From DATJLQ01 sp035509415 (lineage in GTDB: Bacteria; Pseudomonadota; Alphaproteobacteria; JACZXZ01): a DNA stretch of 64,000 nucleotides. Positions 44,416-53,916 of the stretch are shown here, one piece after another. Each line of letters begins with the position of its first letter. Positions within the stretch are counted from its first letter, which is position 1. A program made the translations under genes and the position numbers. The notes under the pieces are model-generated. The model saw only the letters and a list, made by a program, of their open reading frames with translations. It did not search any database and had not been told where the DNA came from. Where the stretch lies: positions 1-64,000 of the forward strand of contig DATJLQ010000096.1 in NCBI GenBank assembly GCA_035509415.1, in the 5' to 3' direction.

Positions 44416-45048
44416 TCAGTAGCCCAGCACCTGCTTGAAGGTCTCGCCGCGGCGCAGACGCTCCTCGCGCTCGGCATCGAGGTGCGCCTTCGCGACCGCC
44501 TTCTCGGCGACCTCCGCCGCGCGCTCGGCCTGGACGATCACCACCCCATCCTCGTCGCCGAACACAAGATCGCCCGGCTTCACCGGCACGTCCGCGATCG
44601 AGATCGGCACCTGGGTCCAGCCAGGATGGGATTTGACCGTGCCGCGCACGTTGACGCCCGCGGCATAGATCGGGAAGCGCAGCGCCCGGATCTGCGCCAT
44701 ATCGCGCACCGCGGCGTTGGTGACGCAGCCCGCGATCTTTTTCGCGACGCACGCGGTGGTCGAGGTGCCGCCCCAGATCGTCGCCCTGTCCGTGGCGCCG
44801 GCATCGAGCACGATCACGCTCCCCGGCGGCGCCTCGTCGATCGCGCGGAACACGACCAGATTGTCGCCCGGCATCGCCTTTACCGTGAACGCCGGCCCGG
44901 CGAGCCGCACGCCGTCGACCAGGAGACGGATCGGCGGGCCGACATCGCCCCATTTCCCCGCCGCCTCGTAGATGGTCGCCGTCGGCAGCGCCGCCATGAT
45001 GGCGAGCGGCGAGCCGGGGCCCGATGCCGATGTCTTCGACGTGCTCAC
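44416..45048 (-). CDS. RraA/HMG-aldolase family protein
   Basis: 210 residues from GTG 45048, overlapping the IclR stop (GTGA). The metal/substrate signature GG(93-94)-x20-R115-D116 and the GDEDGVVIV segment are present. Enzymes of this fold are class II pyruvate aldolases (4-hydroxy-4-methyl-2-oxoglutarate aldolase) and oxaloacetate decarboxylases. Coupled with a hydratase and a TRAP importer, it would cleave a branched hydroxy-oxo acid to pyruvate and a second product. Confidence 0.88.
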   Translation of the reverse strand: MSTSKTSASGPGSPLAIMAALPTATIYEAAGKWGDVGPPIRLLVDGVRLAGPAFTVKAMPGDNLVVFRAIDEAPPGSVIVLDAGATDRATIWGGTSTTACVAKKIAGCVTNAAVRDMAQIRALRFPIYAAGVNVRGTVKSHPGWTQVPISIADVPVKPGDLVFGDEDGVVIVQAERAAEVAEKAVAKAHLDAEREERLRRGETFKQVLGY

Positions 45049-45845
45049 GATATGCGCTCCTCCTCCGCCATGCGCCGCGCCACGGTCGCGGCAGCCGTCT
45101 TGATCACCTCGCCAAGGTCCGCGAACCGCTCGCGGGTTACCTGGCTGGTCGCAAATCCGAGGGAGAGCACGCCAAGCAGCTTTCCGTCGGGACCCCGTAC
45201 CGGCGCCGCGACCGAGCCCACGCCTTGGGTGTGCTCTTCCCAATTCACCGAATAGCCGCGCGTCACGACGGCACGCAGGGCCGCCTTCAACCTCGGCAAG
45301 CTCGTGATCGTGTGCGGCGTACGCGCCGGCATGCCGGTGCGCCCGATCATCGCGTCGACCTCGAGCGCAGACAGGGTCGAAAGCGCCGCATGGCCGGTCG
45401 CGGAGCTGTGCACCGTGAGCTTCTCGCCGACAGGAATGCTGTATTTGAGCCGGCCCGGCGCCTCGACGGAATGAAGAATCACCATGCGGTCGTCCTGCAG
45501 CGCCGAGAGATAGGCGGTAACACCCTCGTCGGCGACCACGCGCTCCAGGATCGGGGCCGCGATGCGCCGAATGCGATCGCCGCCGGCGAACAAACCGCCG
45601 ACCCGCGCAACTTCGGTGCCCGGCTGATAGCGCCTGGTCTTGGGATCGCGCACGACATAGCCGTGCATCTCGAGCGCCTGGATGAACCGGAGCGTGCTGG
45701 TCTTGGAGAGTGCCAGCGCCCGGCTCGCCTCGACCACGCTGAGGGTGCGGCGTTCGTCGCTAAAGAGCGAAAGCAGCGTGAGCGTGCGGCTCGCGCTCAG
45801 GGAGAACTCGGGCTTGCCGTCGGCGGATGCGGCCCTGCTGATCAT
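45045..45845 (-). CDS. IclR-family transcriptional regulator
   Basis: 266 residues from ATG 45845. The helix-turn-helix (SRTLTLLSLFSDERRTLSVV, LALSKTSTLRFIQAL) is followed by the effector domain. It is the first gene of the RraA-hydratase-TRAP operon, to which it is translationally coupled, so it is likely autoregulated through the dyads at 45881-45914. Confidence 0.92.
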   Translation of the reverse strand: MISRAASADGKPEFSLSASRTLTLLSLFSDERRTLSVVEASRALALSKTSTLRFIQALEMHGYVVRDPKTRRYQPGTEVARVGGLFAGGDRIRRIAAPILERVVADEGVTAYLSALQDDRMVILHSVEAPGRLKYSIPVGEKLTVHSSATGHAALSTLSALEVDAMIGRTGMPARTPHTITSLPRLKAALRAVVTRGYSVNWEEHTQGVGSVAAPVRGPDGKLLGVLSLGFATSQVTRERFADLGEVIKTAAATVARRMAEEERIS

Positions 45846-45880
45846 CGTCGCGACGGGCTCCTTCTGGGGGTCGCTTGAGG

Positions 45881-45914
45881 TCCGTTTATCGGACTTTATA
45901 GTCCTGAATTAGGA
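45881..45914. promoter_or_regulatory. Putative IclR operator: two TCC-N7-GGA dyads 21 bases apart
   Basis: TCCGTTTATCGGA (45881-45893) and TCCTGAATTAGGA (45902-45914) are two dyads of the same form, with start points 21 bases apart. Between them GGAC-N6-GTCC (45891-45904) forms a third, overlapping dyad. They lie 36-69 bases upstream of the IclR start, in an AT-rich part of the divergent gap to the IclR-TAXI gene. Confidence 0.6.
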
Positions 45915-46155
45915 TAATAAAGAGCGTCACCGAGCGCGTCAACAGCACCTTGCAGGCCGTCGCCTGCGGCGCGAAATTCGGGAAATACTTCAGTGCGATG
46001 AACAATCGGCTATGATGGTGCGCAGGTGCCGAACCGCGGCAAGGCGCTGCCGGAACCAAGGGGCTGGAGATACCCCTCGGGGTCGACCGCGCGCGCCGTG
46101 GCGACGCGACCGTGCCATCGTTCGCACCCAATTCCCGCCTCCAAAAGGGAGCGTC

Positions 46156-47892
46156 ATGCCGAAGCGAGCGCGCACCAGGACGGCCTTCGGGAAGGACGTG
46201 AACTCGGTCACCAAGGCGGTCGACGTTCTGCGCGCCTTCATCGACGGCCAGGAAAGCTGGGGCGTGCGCGAGCTCGCCAACGCCCTCGGCCAGCCGGGGA
46301 GTTCGACCCATCGCGTGCTGCAAATCCTGCGGCGCGAGGGTTTCGTCGAATGGGACGCGGAGTCGCGCAAGTATGAAACGGGCATGGAATTTTTCCGCTG
46401 GTGGGCGATCCTCGGCGGACGCCTCAAGGTCGCCGAGGTCGCGCGTCCATTGATGAGCGAGCTTGCGGGCGAGATCGGCGAGACCTGCCTCCTCGGCCTC
46501 TACAAGGCGGGCGACCATCGCCACGCCTACGTCGCCGAGGCCCTGGCCCACCAAGGCTCGTCCTTCAACGCGCTGATCGGAAATTACGCGCCGCTTTGGA
46601 GCTCCGCAGGCGGCCTCTCGATCCTGGCGCTTCTTCCCGAGCCCGCGCGCCGGGCCGTATTCAAGGCGCGCGCGGCGACCGGCCCGCGCAACCCGCCCCG
46701 GTCCCTCGAAGGCCATCTCGCTGCGGTGCGCGCGGCCGGCTACGGCGTGATGCTCTCATCGGACGACGACGCCCCCGTCACCGTCGGCGCCGCGGTGACC
46801 GACGCGCACGGCAACCCCGTCGGCAGCCTCACGATCGCGGCCCCGCGCGGACGCTACGCCGAGCCCGCGCTGCGCGAGATCGGCGCGCGCGTCTCGAGCT
46901 ATGCCGGTCGCCTGTCGCGCATGATCGGCGCCCAGATGCTGGGTGGCGCCGGAGGAATCGGCAGCTGGACGCTCGGCATCGACGTGATCGCGCGCGTGAT
47001 TCAGCGCGAGATCCCCGGCATCGGCTCGACCATCTGGAACGCGAGCGGCGATCAGGCGCTTCAGGACCTCCAGAACGGCCGCGGCGGCTACTGCTTCGCC
47101 GTCGCGGGGAGCTTGTGGAGCGCCTATCGCGGCGAGGCGCCGTTCACGCACCCCCATGGCCAGCTGCGCGCCATGTGCAGCCTGTTTCCGATTTTTCTGC
47201 ATATCGTCACGCGCCGGAACAGCGGGATCGGAAGCTTCCGCGATCTGAAGGGCAAGCGCGTCTCGGCCGGCGAAGCGGACTTCACGACCGCGCGGGTAGT
47301 GGCCGAGCTGATGCGCCGCGCCGGCATTCTCGAGCGCGGAAGGGCGGCCGCACGGACGCTCGTCTATCTCAACTACGCCGAGGCGACGCGCGAGTTCGCC
47401 GCCGGCAAGCTCGACGTCATCATCTCCCTGACCGCCCTTGGCGACCCGGCCTACCGCAAGCTCGCGCGCTCGTTCGACCTGCGCCTCATTCCTTTGGATG
47501 CAGCGTCCGCCGGCGCCTTCGTCGCGCGCCATTCGGCCTACGAGACGGGCGTCATTCCGGCGGCAACCTACGCCGGTGCCGACGAACCCACCGAGACCTT
47601 GGCCGTACCCACCGTCCTCGTCACGACCGCCGAGCGCAGCGACGACGAGGTCTACGCTGCGACGCGCGCGATCTATCGCGAGCGCGACAGGATCGCGGCG
47701 GCGCTCGGCGCGCCTGAGACGCTCAAGCCCCCGTACCTGTTCCGCGGCATCGACGTGCCGCTGCACCCGGGTGCCGAGCGCTTTTGGCGCGAGCAGGGAT
47801 TGATCGGACCGCCCGCGCTGGTCGCGCCGGCTGCCGCAGCGCGGCGCACGGCGCCCGCCGTCGAGCCGCGCCGGTCGAGTTCCCGGCGTTGA
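46156..47892 (+). CDS. IclR regulator fused to a TAXI-type TRAP solute-binding domain
   Basis: 578 residues; ATG 46156 has AAAGGGA just upstream. Residues 15-75 form an IclR winged helix-turn-helix (SVTKAVDVLRAF, GQPGSSTHRVLQILRREGFV) and 85-255 the IclR effector domain. From about 265 to 550 the chain follows a TAXI binding protein: LGIDVIARVIQREIPG, a LQNGRGGYCF segment, SGIGSFRDLKGKRVS, and VPLHPGAERFWREQGLIG. There is no signal peptide or membrane span, so the transport domain must act in the cytoplasm, probably as a second sensor. One continuous frame with normal codon use throughout argues against an assembly join. The targets may be the adjacent TRAP or hydantoinase units. Confidence 0.9.
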   Translation: MPKRARTRTAFGKDVNSVTKAVDVLRAFIDGQESWGVRELANALGQPGSSTHRVLQILRREGFVEWDAESRKYETGMEFFRWWAILGGRLKVAEVARPLMSELAGEIGETCLLGLYKAGDHRHAYVAEALAHQGSSFNALIGNYAPLWSSAGGLSILALLPEPARRAVFKARAATGPRNPPRSLEGHLAAVRAAGYGVMLSSDDDAPVTVGAAVTDAHGNPVGSLTIAAPRGRYAEPALREIGARVSSYAGRLSRMIGAQMLGGAGGIGSWTLGIDVIARVIQREIPGIGSTIWNASGDQALQDLQNGRGGYCFAVAGSLWSAYRGEAPFTHPHGQLRAMCSLFPIFLHIVTRRNSGIGSFRDLKGKRVSAGEADFTTARVVAELMRRAGILERGRAAARTLVYLNYAEATREFAAGKLDVIISLTALGDPAYRKLARSFDLRLIPLDAASAGAFVARHSAYETGVIPAATYAGADEPTETLAVPTVLVTTAERSDDEVYAATRAIYRERDRIAAALGAPETLKPPYLFRGIDVPLHPGAERFWREQGLIGPPALVAPAAAARRTAPAVEPRRSSSRR

Positions 47893-47911
47893 GGGCGAAC
47901 GGTCTTCCCGA

Positions 47912-49063
<1,152 letters not shown>

Positions 49064-49120
49064 GGAGCGTCCTTGATTACCTTCCGGGGCCGCGCGGGCG
49101 GCCAATCGAACGCCGCACGC

Positions 49121-50254
49121 CTAAGCGGCTTTGACTTCGCCCCACGCCTGGATCCACGCGTTCATGTTGTTCGGCCAGCTGTAGGGATAGCGCGCGATAT
49201 TCCTGGTGATCGCGTCGAAGCCCATCTTCTCCCGCTCCGCGGGCGTGAAGGCGTCGAGCGCGCCCGTGGTGACCGGGCCATAGCTCGATTCCTTGGCGAG
49301 GGCGACGCCGTATTCGGGCGAAAGCATCGCGTTCACGACCGATTCGGCGAGCGGGGCCTTGGACGAATCCTTCGGAATGAACGCCGACTGGTTCCAGATC
49401 AGGATGCCCTCCTTGGGCCAGGCATTGGTGATCGGCAAGTTCTGCTTCAGAAGCGCCGCGCGCATCGAGAGCCAACCGTACATCGCCCACACCTCGCCGC
49501 TCGACATCAGATTTACCGCCTCGGCGAACTGGGACCACATGGTGCGGAAGTTCTTCTTCTTCGAGATCAGGAATTTCTTCACTTCCGCGAGGTCGGCATC
49601 CGACATGGTCGCGGGGTCCTTGATGCCGAGGGTTAGGGCCGCGACCACGATGCCGCCATACGGATCGTCGCGCATCGCGGTCTTGCCCTTGTACTTGTCG
49701 TCGAACAGCACGTTCCACGTCTGGGTCGATGCCGCATCCTCGGGAATGTGCTCCTTGTTGTAAAGTGGCGAATCGAATCCCCAGAAGATCGGGATCATGT
49801 AGGTCTTGCCGTCGCGCACCTGGATCTGCTCGGCGAACAGCGACTGCAGGTTCTTCTCGTTCGGCACCTTGCTCAGGTCGAACGGCCGCACTTTCTCGTC
49901 GCCCGCATGCGCCCCGAGGATCGGCCCCTTCACGAAGTCCGTCACGCTGATCATGAGATCGTAGCGCGACGTCCCGCCGGGCGCGAGCAGCTTGGCAATC
50001 GTATCGGTCGGCGAGACGTAGGGCACGTTGTCGACCTTGACGCCCGAGAGCTTCTCCTCGACCGCGCGCGCGCCGGGCGGGATGACCACGCCGGACATCA
50101 CACCCGTGATCGTCTCCATGCCCCAAGCGGACGTGCTTCCCGCCGCCCCGGTTAGCGCGAGCGCTCCCGCAGCACCCGAAAGTGCCAGGAATTCACGGCG
50201 ATTAAGACCGGACTCGAAGCCGGGCCCGTATTTTCCCAAGTTTGTTTTGCTCAT
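49121..50254 (-). CDS. Spermidine/putrescine-type ABC substrate-binding protein
   Basis: 377 residues from ATG 50254 (AGAGGAG upstream). A twin-arginine leader, NRREFLALSGAAG, precedes the hydrophobic core. The fold is PotD-like, and it shares KKFLISKKKNFR with the binding protein at 33183. Being in one operon with hyuA and hyuB, it probably binds the cyclic amide or a related heterocycle those enzymes attack. Confidence 0.9.
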   Translation of the reverse strand: MSKTNLGKYGPGFESGLNRREFLALSGAAGALALTGAAGSTSAWGMETITGVMSGVVIPPGARAVEEKLSGVKVDNVPYVSPTDTIAKLLAPGGTSRYDLMISVTDFVKGPILGAHAGDEKVRPFDLSKVPNEKNLQSLFAEQIQVRDGKTYMIPIFWGFDSPLYNKEHIPEDAASTQTWNVLFDDKYKGKTAMRDDPYGGIVVAALTLGIKDPATMSDADLAEVKKFLISKKKNFRTMWSQFAEAVNLMSSGEVWAMYGWLSMRAALLKQNLPITNAWPKEGILIWNQSAFIPKDSSKAPLAESVVNAMLSPEYGVALAKESSYGPVTTGALDAFTPAEREKMGFDAITRNIARYPYSWPNNMNAWIQAWGEVKAA

Positions 50255-50288
50255 GATCGACTCCTCTGTTGAATGTTCATCCCCGTTC

Positions 50289-51125
50289 TCATCGATCCGT
50301 CGCGGGGTGCGCGTCGTCGCGCGTTCGGCGCGAAACCACGAGGCCAATCAAAGACGTTGTGGCCGAAATCAGCATGATGATCACCGCCATCGCCGGAAGA
50401 TCGGGCGTCAACTGCTCGACGATCATCGACCAGAACATCACCGGGATGGTCCGGTCGTAACCGGTCACGAACAGCGTGCGCACGAATTCGTCGAACGACA
50501 GACTGAAGGAGAACAGGAGCGTCGCGATGATCGCCGGACGCACGATCGGCAGCACGACGTGCCAAAAGACCTCGATCGGGCGCGCTCCGAGGTCCATCGC
50601 CGCTTCCTCCACGGCGCGGTCGAAGCGGTGCAGCCGCGGATACAGCGTGAGGAAGGCGAAGGGGAGGACCCAATCGACGTGCGCGATCAGCACCGTCGTC
50701 CACAGCGACGGCGGCACGCCCAGATAGCCGAAGAACATCAGGAGCATGATGCCGCCCACGATGCCCGGCATCACGATCGGCGCCAGGACCAGGTTGAACA
50801 AGGCGCCCTTGAACCGGAACTCGTGCCGGAATCCCATGGCGAGGAAAAGTGCGAGGGCGGTCGAGATGACGGCGGCGAGGACGCCCACGGCCAGACTGTG
50901 GGCCAGCGCGGTCAGGAATTCCGGCGTCTTGAACACTTTCGCGTACCAATCGGCGGTGAAGCGCCGGAACGGGAATCCGATGGTCTCCGAATCGTTGAAC
51001 GACAGCACGACGATCATCACGAGCGGCGCGTATAGCAGAACGTAGAACACGCCGGCGTAAATCCACAAAGCGAGGCGATAAGGCGAGACGCGCCCCCGCC
51101 TGGGTCCGGTCGCGGCCGCGATCAT
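50289..51125 (-). CDS. ABC transporter permease (PotC class)
   Basis: 278 residues from ATG 51125, overlapping the partner permease stop (ATGA, 51122-51125). Six spans and the EEAAMDLGARPIEVFWHVVL loop are visible. Confidence 0.92.
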   Translation of the reverse strand: MIAAATGPRRGRVSPYRLALWIYAGVFYVLLYAPLVMIVVLSFNDSETIGFPFRRFTADWYAKVFKTPEFLTALAHSLAVGVLAAVISTALALFLAMGFRHEFRFKGALFNLVLAPIVMPGIVGGIMLLMFFGYLGVPPSLWTTVLIAHVDWVLPFAFLTLYPRLHRFDRAVEEAAMDLGARPIEVFWHVVLPIVRPAIIATLLFSFSLSFDEFVRTLFVTGYDRTIPVMFWSMIVEQLTPDLPAMAVIIMLISATTSLIGLVVSRRTRDDAHPATDR

Positions 51126-52054
51126 CGACGGCCTCCCGAAACGACCTGCTGCAGCCCGATCCAGCGCCCGAACACGATGAGAAGCAGCAGCACGACCCCG
51201 AACAGCACGACGGACAGCGCGGCGCCGAACGCCCAATTGTTGGTCGAGATGTATTGAATCGCGATCATGTTGCTGTAGAGGATGCCCGACGTCCCGCCCA
51301 GAAGCTGCGGCGTCACGTAGGCGCTGACCGAAAGGAGAAAGACCATGAGCGAGCCCGACAGCACGCCGGGCCAGCTGAGCGGAAGAATGACGCGCCAGAA
51401 GATCCAAAACGGCCGCGCGCCGAGGTCCGCCGCCGCCTCGATCAGCCGCGGGTCGATCTTGTCGATCGAGAGATAGATCGGCAGGGTCATGAACAGCGTA
51501 TAGACGTAGATCAGGCCGATATAGACCGCGCCGCTATCGTAGAGCAGCCAGCCGATCGGGTGGTCGATGAGCCCGAGGTAAAGCAAAAACTGATTGATCG
51601 CGCCCGTGGTCCCGAGGATGGGCAGCCAAACGAAGGTGCGCACCACGTAGCTGGTCCAGAACGGCAGGAACAGCAGCAGCACGAACCCCGTCTTGGCGGT
51701 GCCCCGGAGGGTCGCGAGGAGATAGGCGATCGGATACGAGATCGCGAGCGAGATCAGGGTCGTGACGAACGATACCCATAGGGTCTTGACGAGAAGGTTG
51801 CGGTAGAACGGCGTCGCCAAGGCCTGGGCGTAGTTGCCGAACTGGAAAGCGGGCGTCGTGCCGAAGATCGTCGAGGTCCAGAACGACATCGCGATCGCGA
51901 AGCCGAACGGAACGAGGACGAAGACCGCGAGCCAGATCAGCCCCGGCGAGAGCATCAAAAAGGCGGTGCGGCGGGCGCGGCGACGCGCGGCGCCGGTCGC
52001 CGCGGTCGGCAACGTGAGCGACACATGTCCCGTATCCGCCGCCATCGACGCCAT
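51122..52054 (-). CDS. ABC transporter permease (PotB class)
   Basis: 310 residues if started at ATG 52054; ATG 52045 has the better-spaced GAGGG. Six spans and the EAAADLGARPFWIFWRVILP loop are visible. It lies 41 bases downstream of the hyuB gene. Confidence 0.9.
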   Translation of the reverse strand: MASMAADTGHVSLTLPTAATGAARRRARRTAFLMLSPGLIWLAVFVLVPFGFAIAMSFWTSTIFGTTPAFQFGNYAQALATPFYRNLLVKTLWVSFVTTLISLAISYPIAYLLATLRGTAKTGFVLLLFLPFWTSYVVRTFVWLPILGTTGAINQFLLYLGLIDHPIGWLLYDSGAVYIGLIYVYTLFMTLPIYLSIDKIDPRLIEAAADLGARPFWIFWRVILPLSWPGVLSGSLMVFLLSVSAYVTPQLLGGTSGILYSNMIAIQYISTNNWAFGAALSVVLFGVVLLLLIVFGRWIGLQQVVSGGRR

Positions 52055-52095
52055 CCCTCACCCACCCATCCTTCGCACTCCGATCATTGGGTTCG

Positions 52096-53913
52096 TCATG
52101 TCCGCCGCCCGCGCGGCACTTTCCCGGAAACGTCGTCGGACGCCGTCTTGGCTCCCCGCATCGTCCCGGTGCGCGCGCGATCGACCTCGAATGTCGCGGC
52201 ATCGAGCGCGACGCCGTAATCCGTCGCCGCCGCCTCGACCGTGACGCGGCCCTCGCGCGCATCCTCGACAACCGATTCGACGGCGCGCTCGAACGGATCG
52301 CCGAAACCCCCGCCGCCGCCGAGCTGGAAGCGAATCCGGTCGCCCGGCAGGAAGCGGCGGTAAATGCCATGCTCGATCGTCTTGCCGTTGAGCCAGAGCC
52401 CGCCGCCACGCCCGTTGCGGCCGCCGCAGCGGCCCTGGAGGGGAAAGTCGCCGCTCTCGCCGCGCCCGTTGAGGCGAACCGAGCCTTCGACGAAATCCTG
52501 CGGCCCCTGCGCGCCGCCCAGAATCTCGAATTCGACCGACTGGCCGAGACCGCCGCGCTGCCGGCCCGGTCCGCCCGAATCCGCGACCAGCTCCTTCTCG
52601 AGAAACCGCACCGGCGCCTCGTTCTCGGTGACCTCGATCGGGATGTTGCGCGTGTTGTTCGGGAAGCACAGGGTCGGATAGCCGTCGTATTTGTGGCTCG
52701 CGCCGAAACCGCCGCTATGCTGTTGGATCGCGAGGAAGGAGCGGCCGTCGCGCCGCCACTTGCCGTGGAGATAAATCTCGTTGGCGGGACAGCCGCCGTT
52801 TGCCGCGAGCACGGCCTCGGGCATCGCCTTCTCGAGCGCGCCGAAGATGATCTCGGGATAGAGGTGGGAGATCATGGTACGGCCCCAAGTCGCCGCCGGG
52901 GGTCGGCAGTTCACGACGGAGCCCAGCGGCGCGACGATCTCGATCGGGCGCATGCAGCCGTCGTTGTTCGGCACCTCCGGATCGAACGCAAGCTTGATCG
53001 GATAGGCGCTATAGGAGCGCGTCGAGTTGAGGGTACAGTTGATCGCGGCGCCGACCTCGCCCGAGGTGCCCGTGTAGTCGATCGTCACGCGGCCGTCCTT
53101 GATCGTGACCGCCGCCTTGATGCGGACCTCGTCCGGGCAATGGGGGATGCGCGGCAGCACCACTTCGTTGTGGTAGGTTCCCTCGGGCAGCCGCCGCAAC
53201 TTCGCGCGCAGGCTGCTTTCGGTGCGCTCGATGATCTCGCGGCCGAGCTCCTCGAGCCCGTCGAGCTGGTACTCGTCGAGGAGGCGCAGGAGGCCCTGGG
53301 TGCATACATGGTTGGCGACCAGCTGGGCACGCAGGTCGCCCAGCACCTTGTCGGGCACCCGGATGTTCGCCTTCATGAACTCGAAGATCGCCCGGTTGAG
53401 GCGCCCCGCCTCGTACAGCTTGAGGATCGGGATCTTGAGCCCCTCCTCGTAGATGTTCTTCGACTCGAGCGTCGACATGCGTCCACCCATGTCGAGATGG
53501 TGGACGATGCAGAGCGTGTAACCGACGGCGCGCCCGCCGTGGAAGATCGGCGAGGCGACCGATACGTCGATCAGATGGCCGCTCGCGAGCCACGGATCGT
53601 TCGTGATGAGAACGTCGCCCGGCTCAAGCGTTTCCGGCGGATGCGCCTTGAGGAAGTTGCGCATCACCTCGGGCACGATACCGAGGAAGCCGGCGGTCGT
53701 GACCGTCGAATGGGAAAGCATCCTGCCGTCGCGGTCGAACAGCGCGCAGCAGAAATCGTGATACTCCTTGACCGACGGGGTGTAGGCCGTGCGCATCAAT
53801 CCGGTCGCCGCCTCGTCGACGATCGAGATCAGGCGGTTCCAGAGCACTTGGATCGTCACCGCGTCGAGCAGGTTCGAGCGATTGCGCGATGAGGGAATTG
53901 AAACGGCGCTCAT
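52096..53913 (-). CDS. hyuB: Hydantoinase B/oxoprolinase family protein (first pair)
   Basis: 605 residues. N-terminal signature VTIQVLWNRLISIVDE and core motifs NDPWLASGHLIDVSV and GGGGGFGDPFERA identify the HyuB family. With HyuA it forms ATP-dependent enzymes that open cyclic amides (N-methylhydantoin, oxoproline, caprolactam) or carboxylate ketones (acetophenone, acetone). It begins three bases after hyuA and precedes the ABC importer. The second HyuB in the window is 691 residues and clearly different, so the pairs have different substrates. Confidence 0.9.
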   Translation of the reverse strand: MSAVSIPSSRNRSNLLDAVTIQVLWNRLISIVDEAATGLMRTAYTPSVKEYHDFCCALFDRDGRMLSHSTVTTAGFLGIVPEVMRNFLKAHPPETLEPGDVLITNDPWLASGHLIDVSVASPIFHGGRAVGYTLCIVHHLDMGGRMSTLESKNIYEEGLKIPILKLYEAGRLNRAIFEFMKANIRVPDKVLGDLRAQLVANHVCTQGLLRLLDEYQLDGLEELGREIIERTESSLRAKLRRLPEGTYHNEVVLPRIPHCPDEVRIKAAVTIKDGRVTIDYTGTSGEVGAAINCTLNSTRSYSAYPIKLAFDPEVPNNDGCMRPIEIVAPLGSVVNCRPPAATWGRTMISHLYPEIIFGALEKAMPEAVLAANGGCPANEIYLHGKWRRDGRSFLAIQQHSGGFGASHKYDGYPTLCFPNNTRNIPIEVTENEAPVRFLEKELVADSGGPGRQRGGLGQSVEFEILGGAQGPQDFVEGSVRLNGRGESGDFPLQGRCGGRNGRGGGLWLNGKTIEHGIYRRFLPGDRIRFQLGGGGGFGDPFERAVESVVEDAREGRVTVEAAATDYGVALDAATFEVDRARTGTMRGAKTASDDVSGKVPRGRRT

Positions 53914-53916
53914 CCT

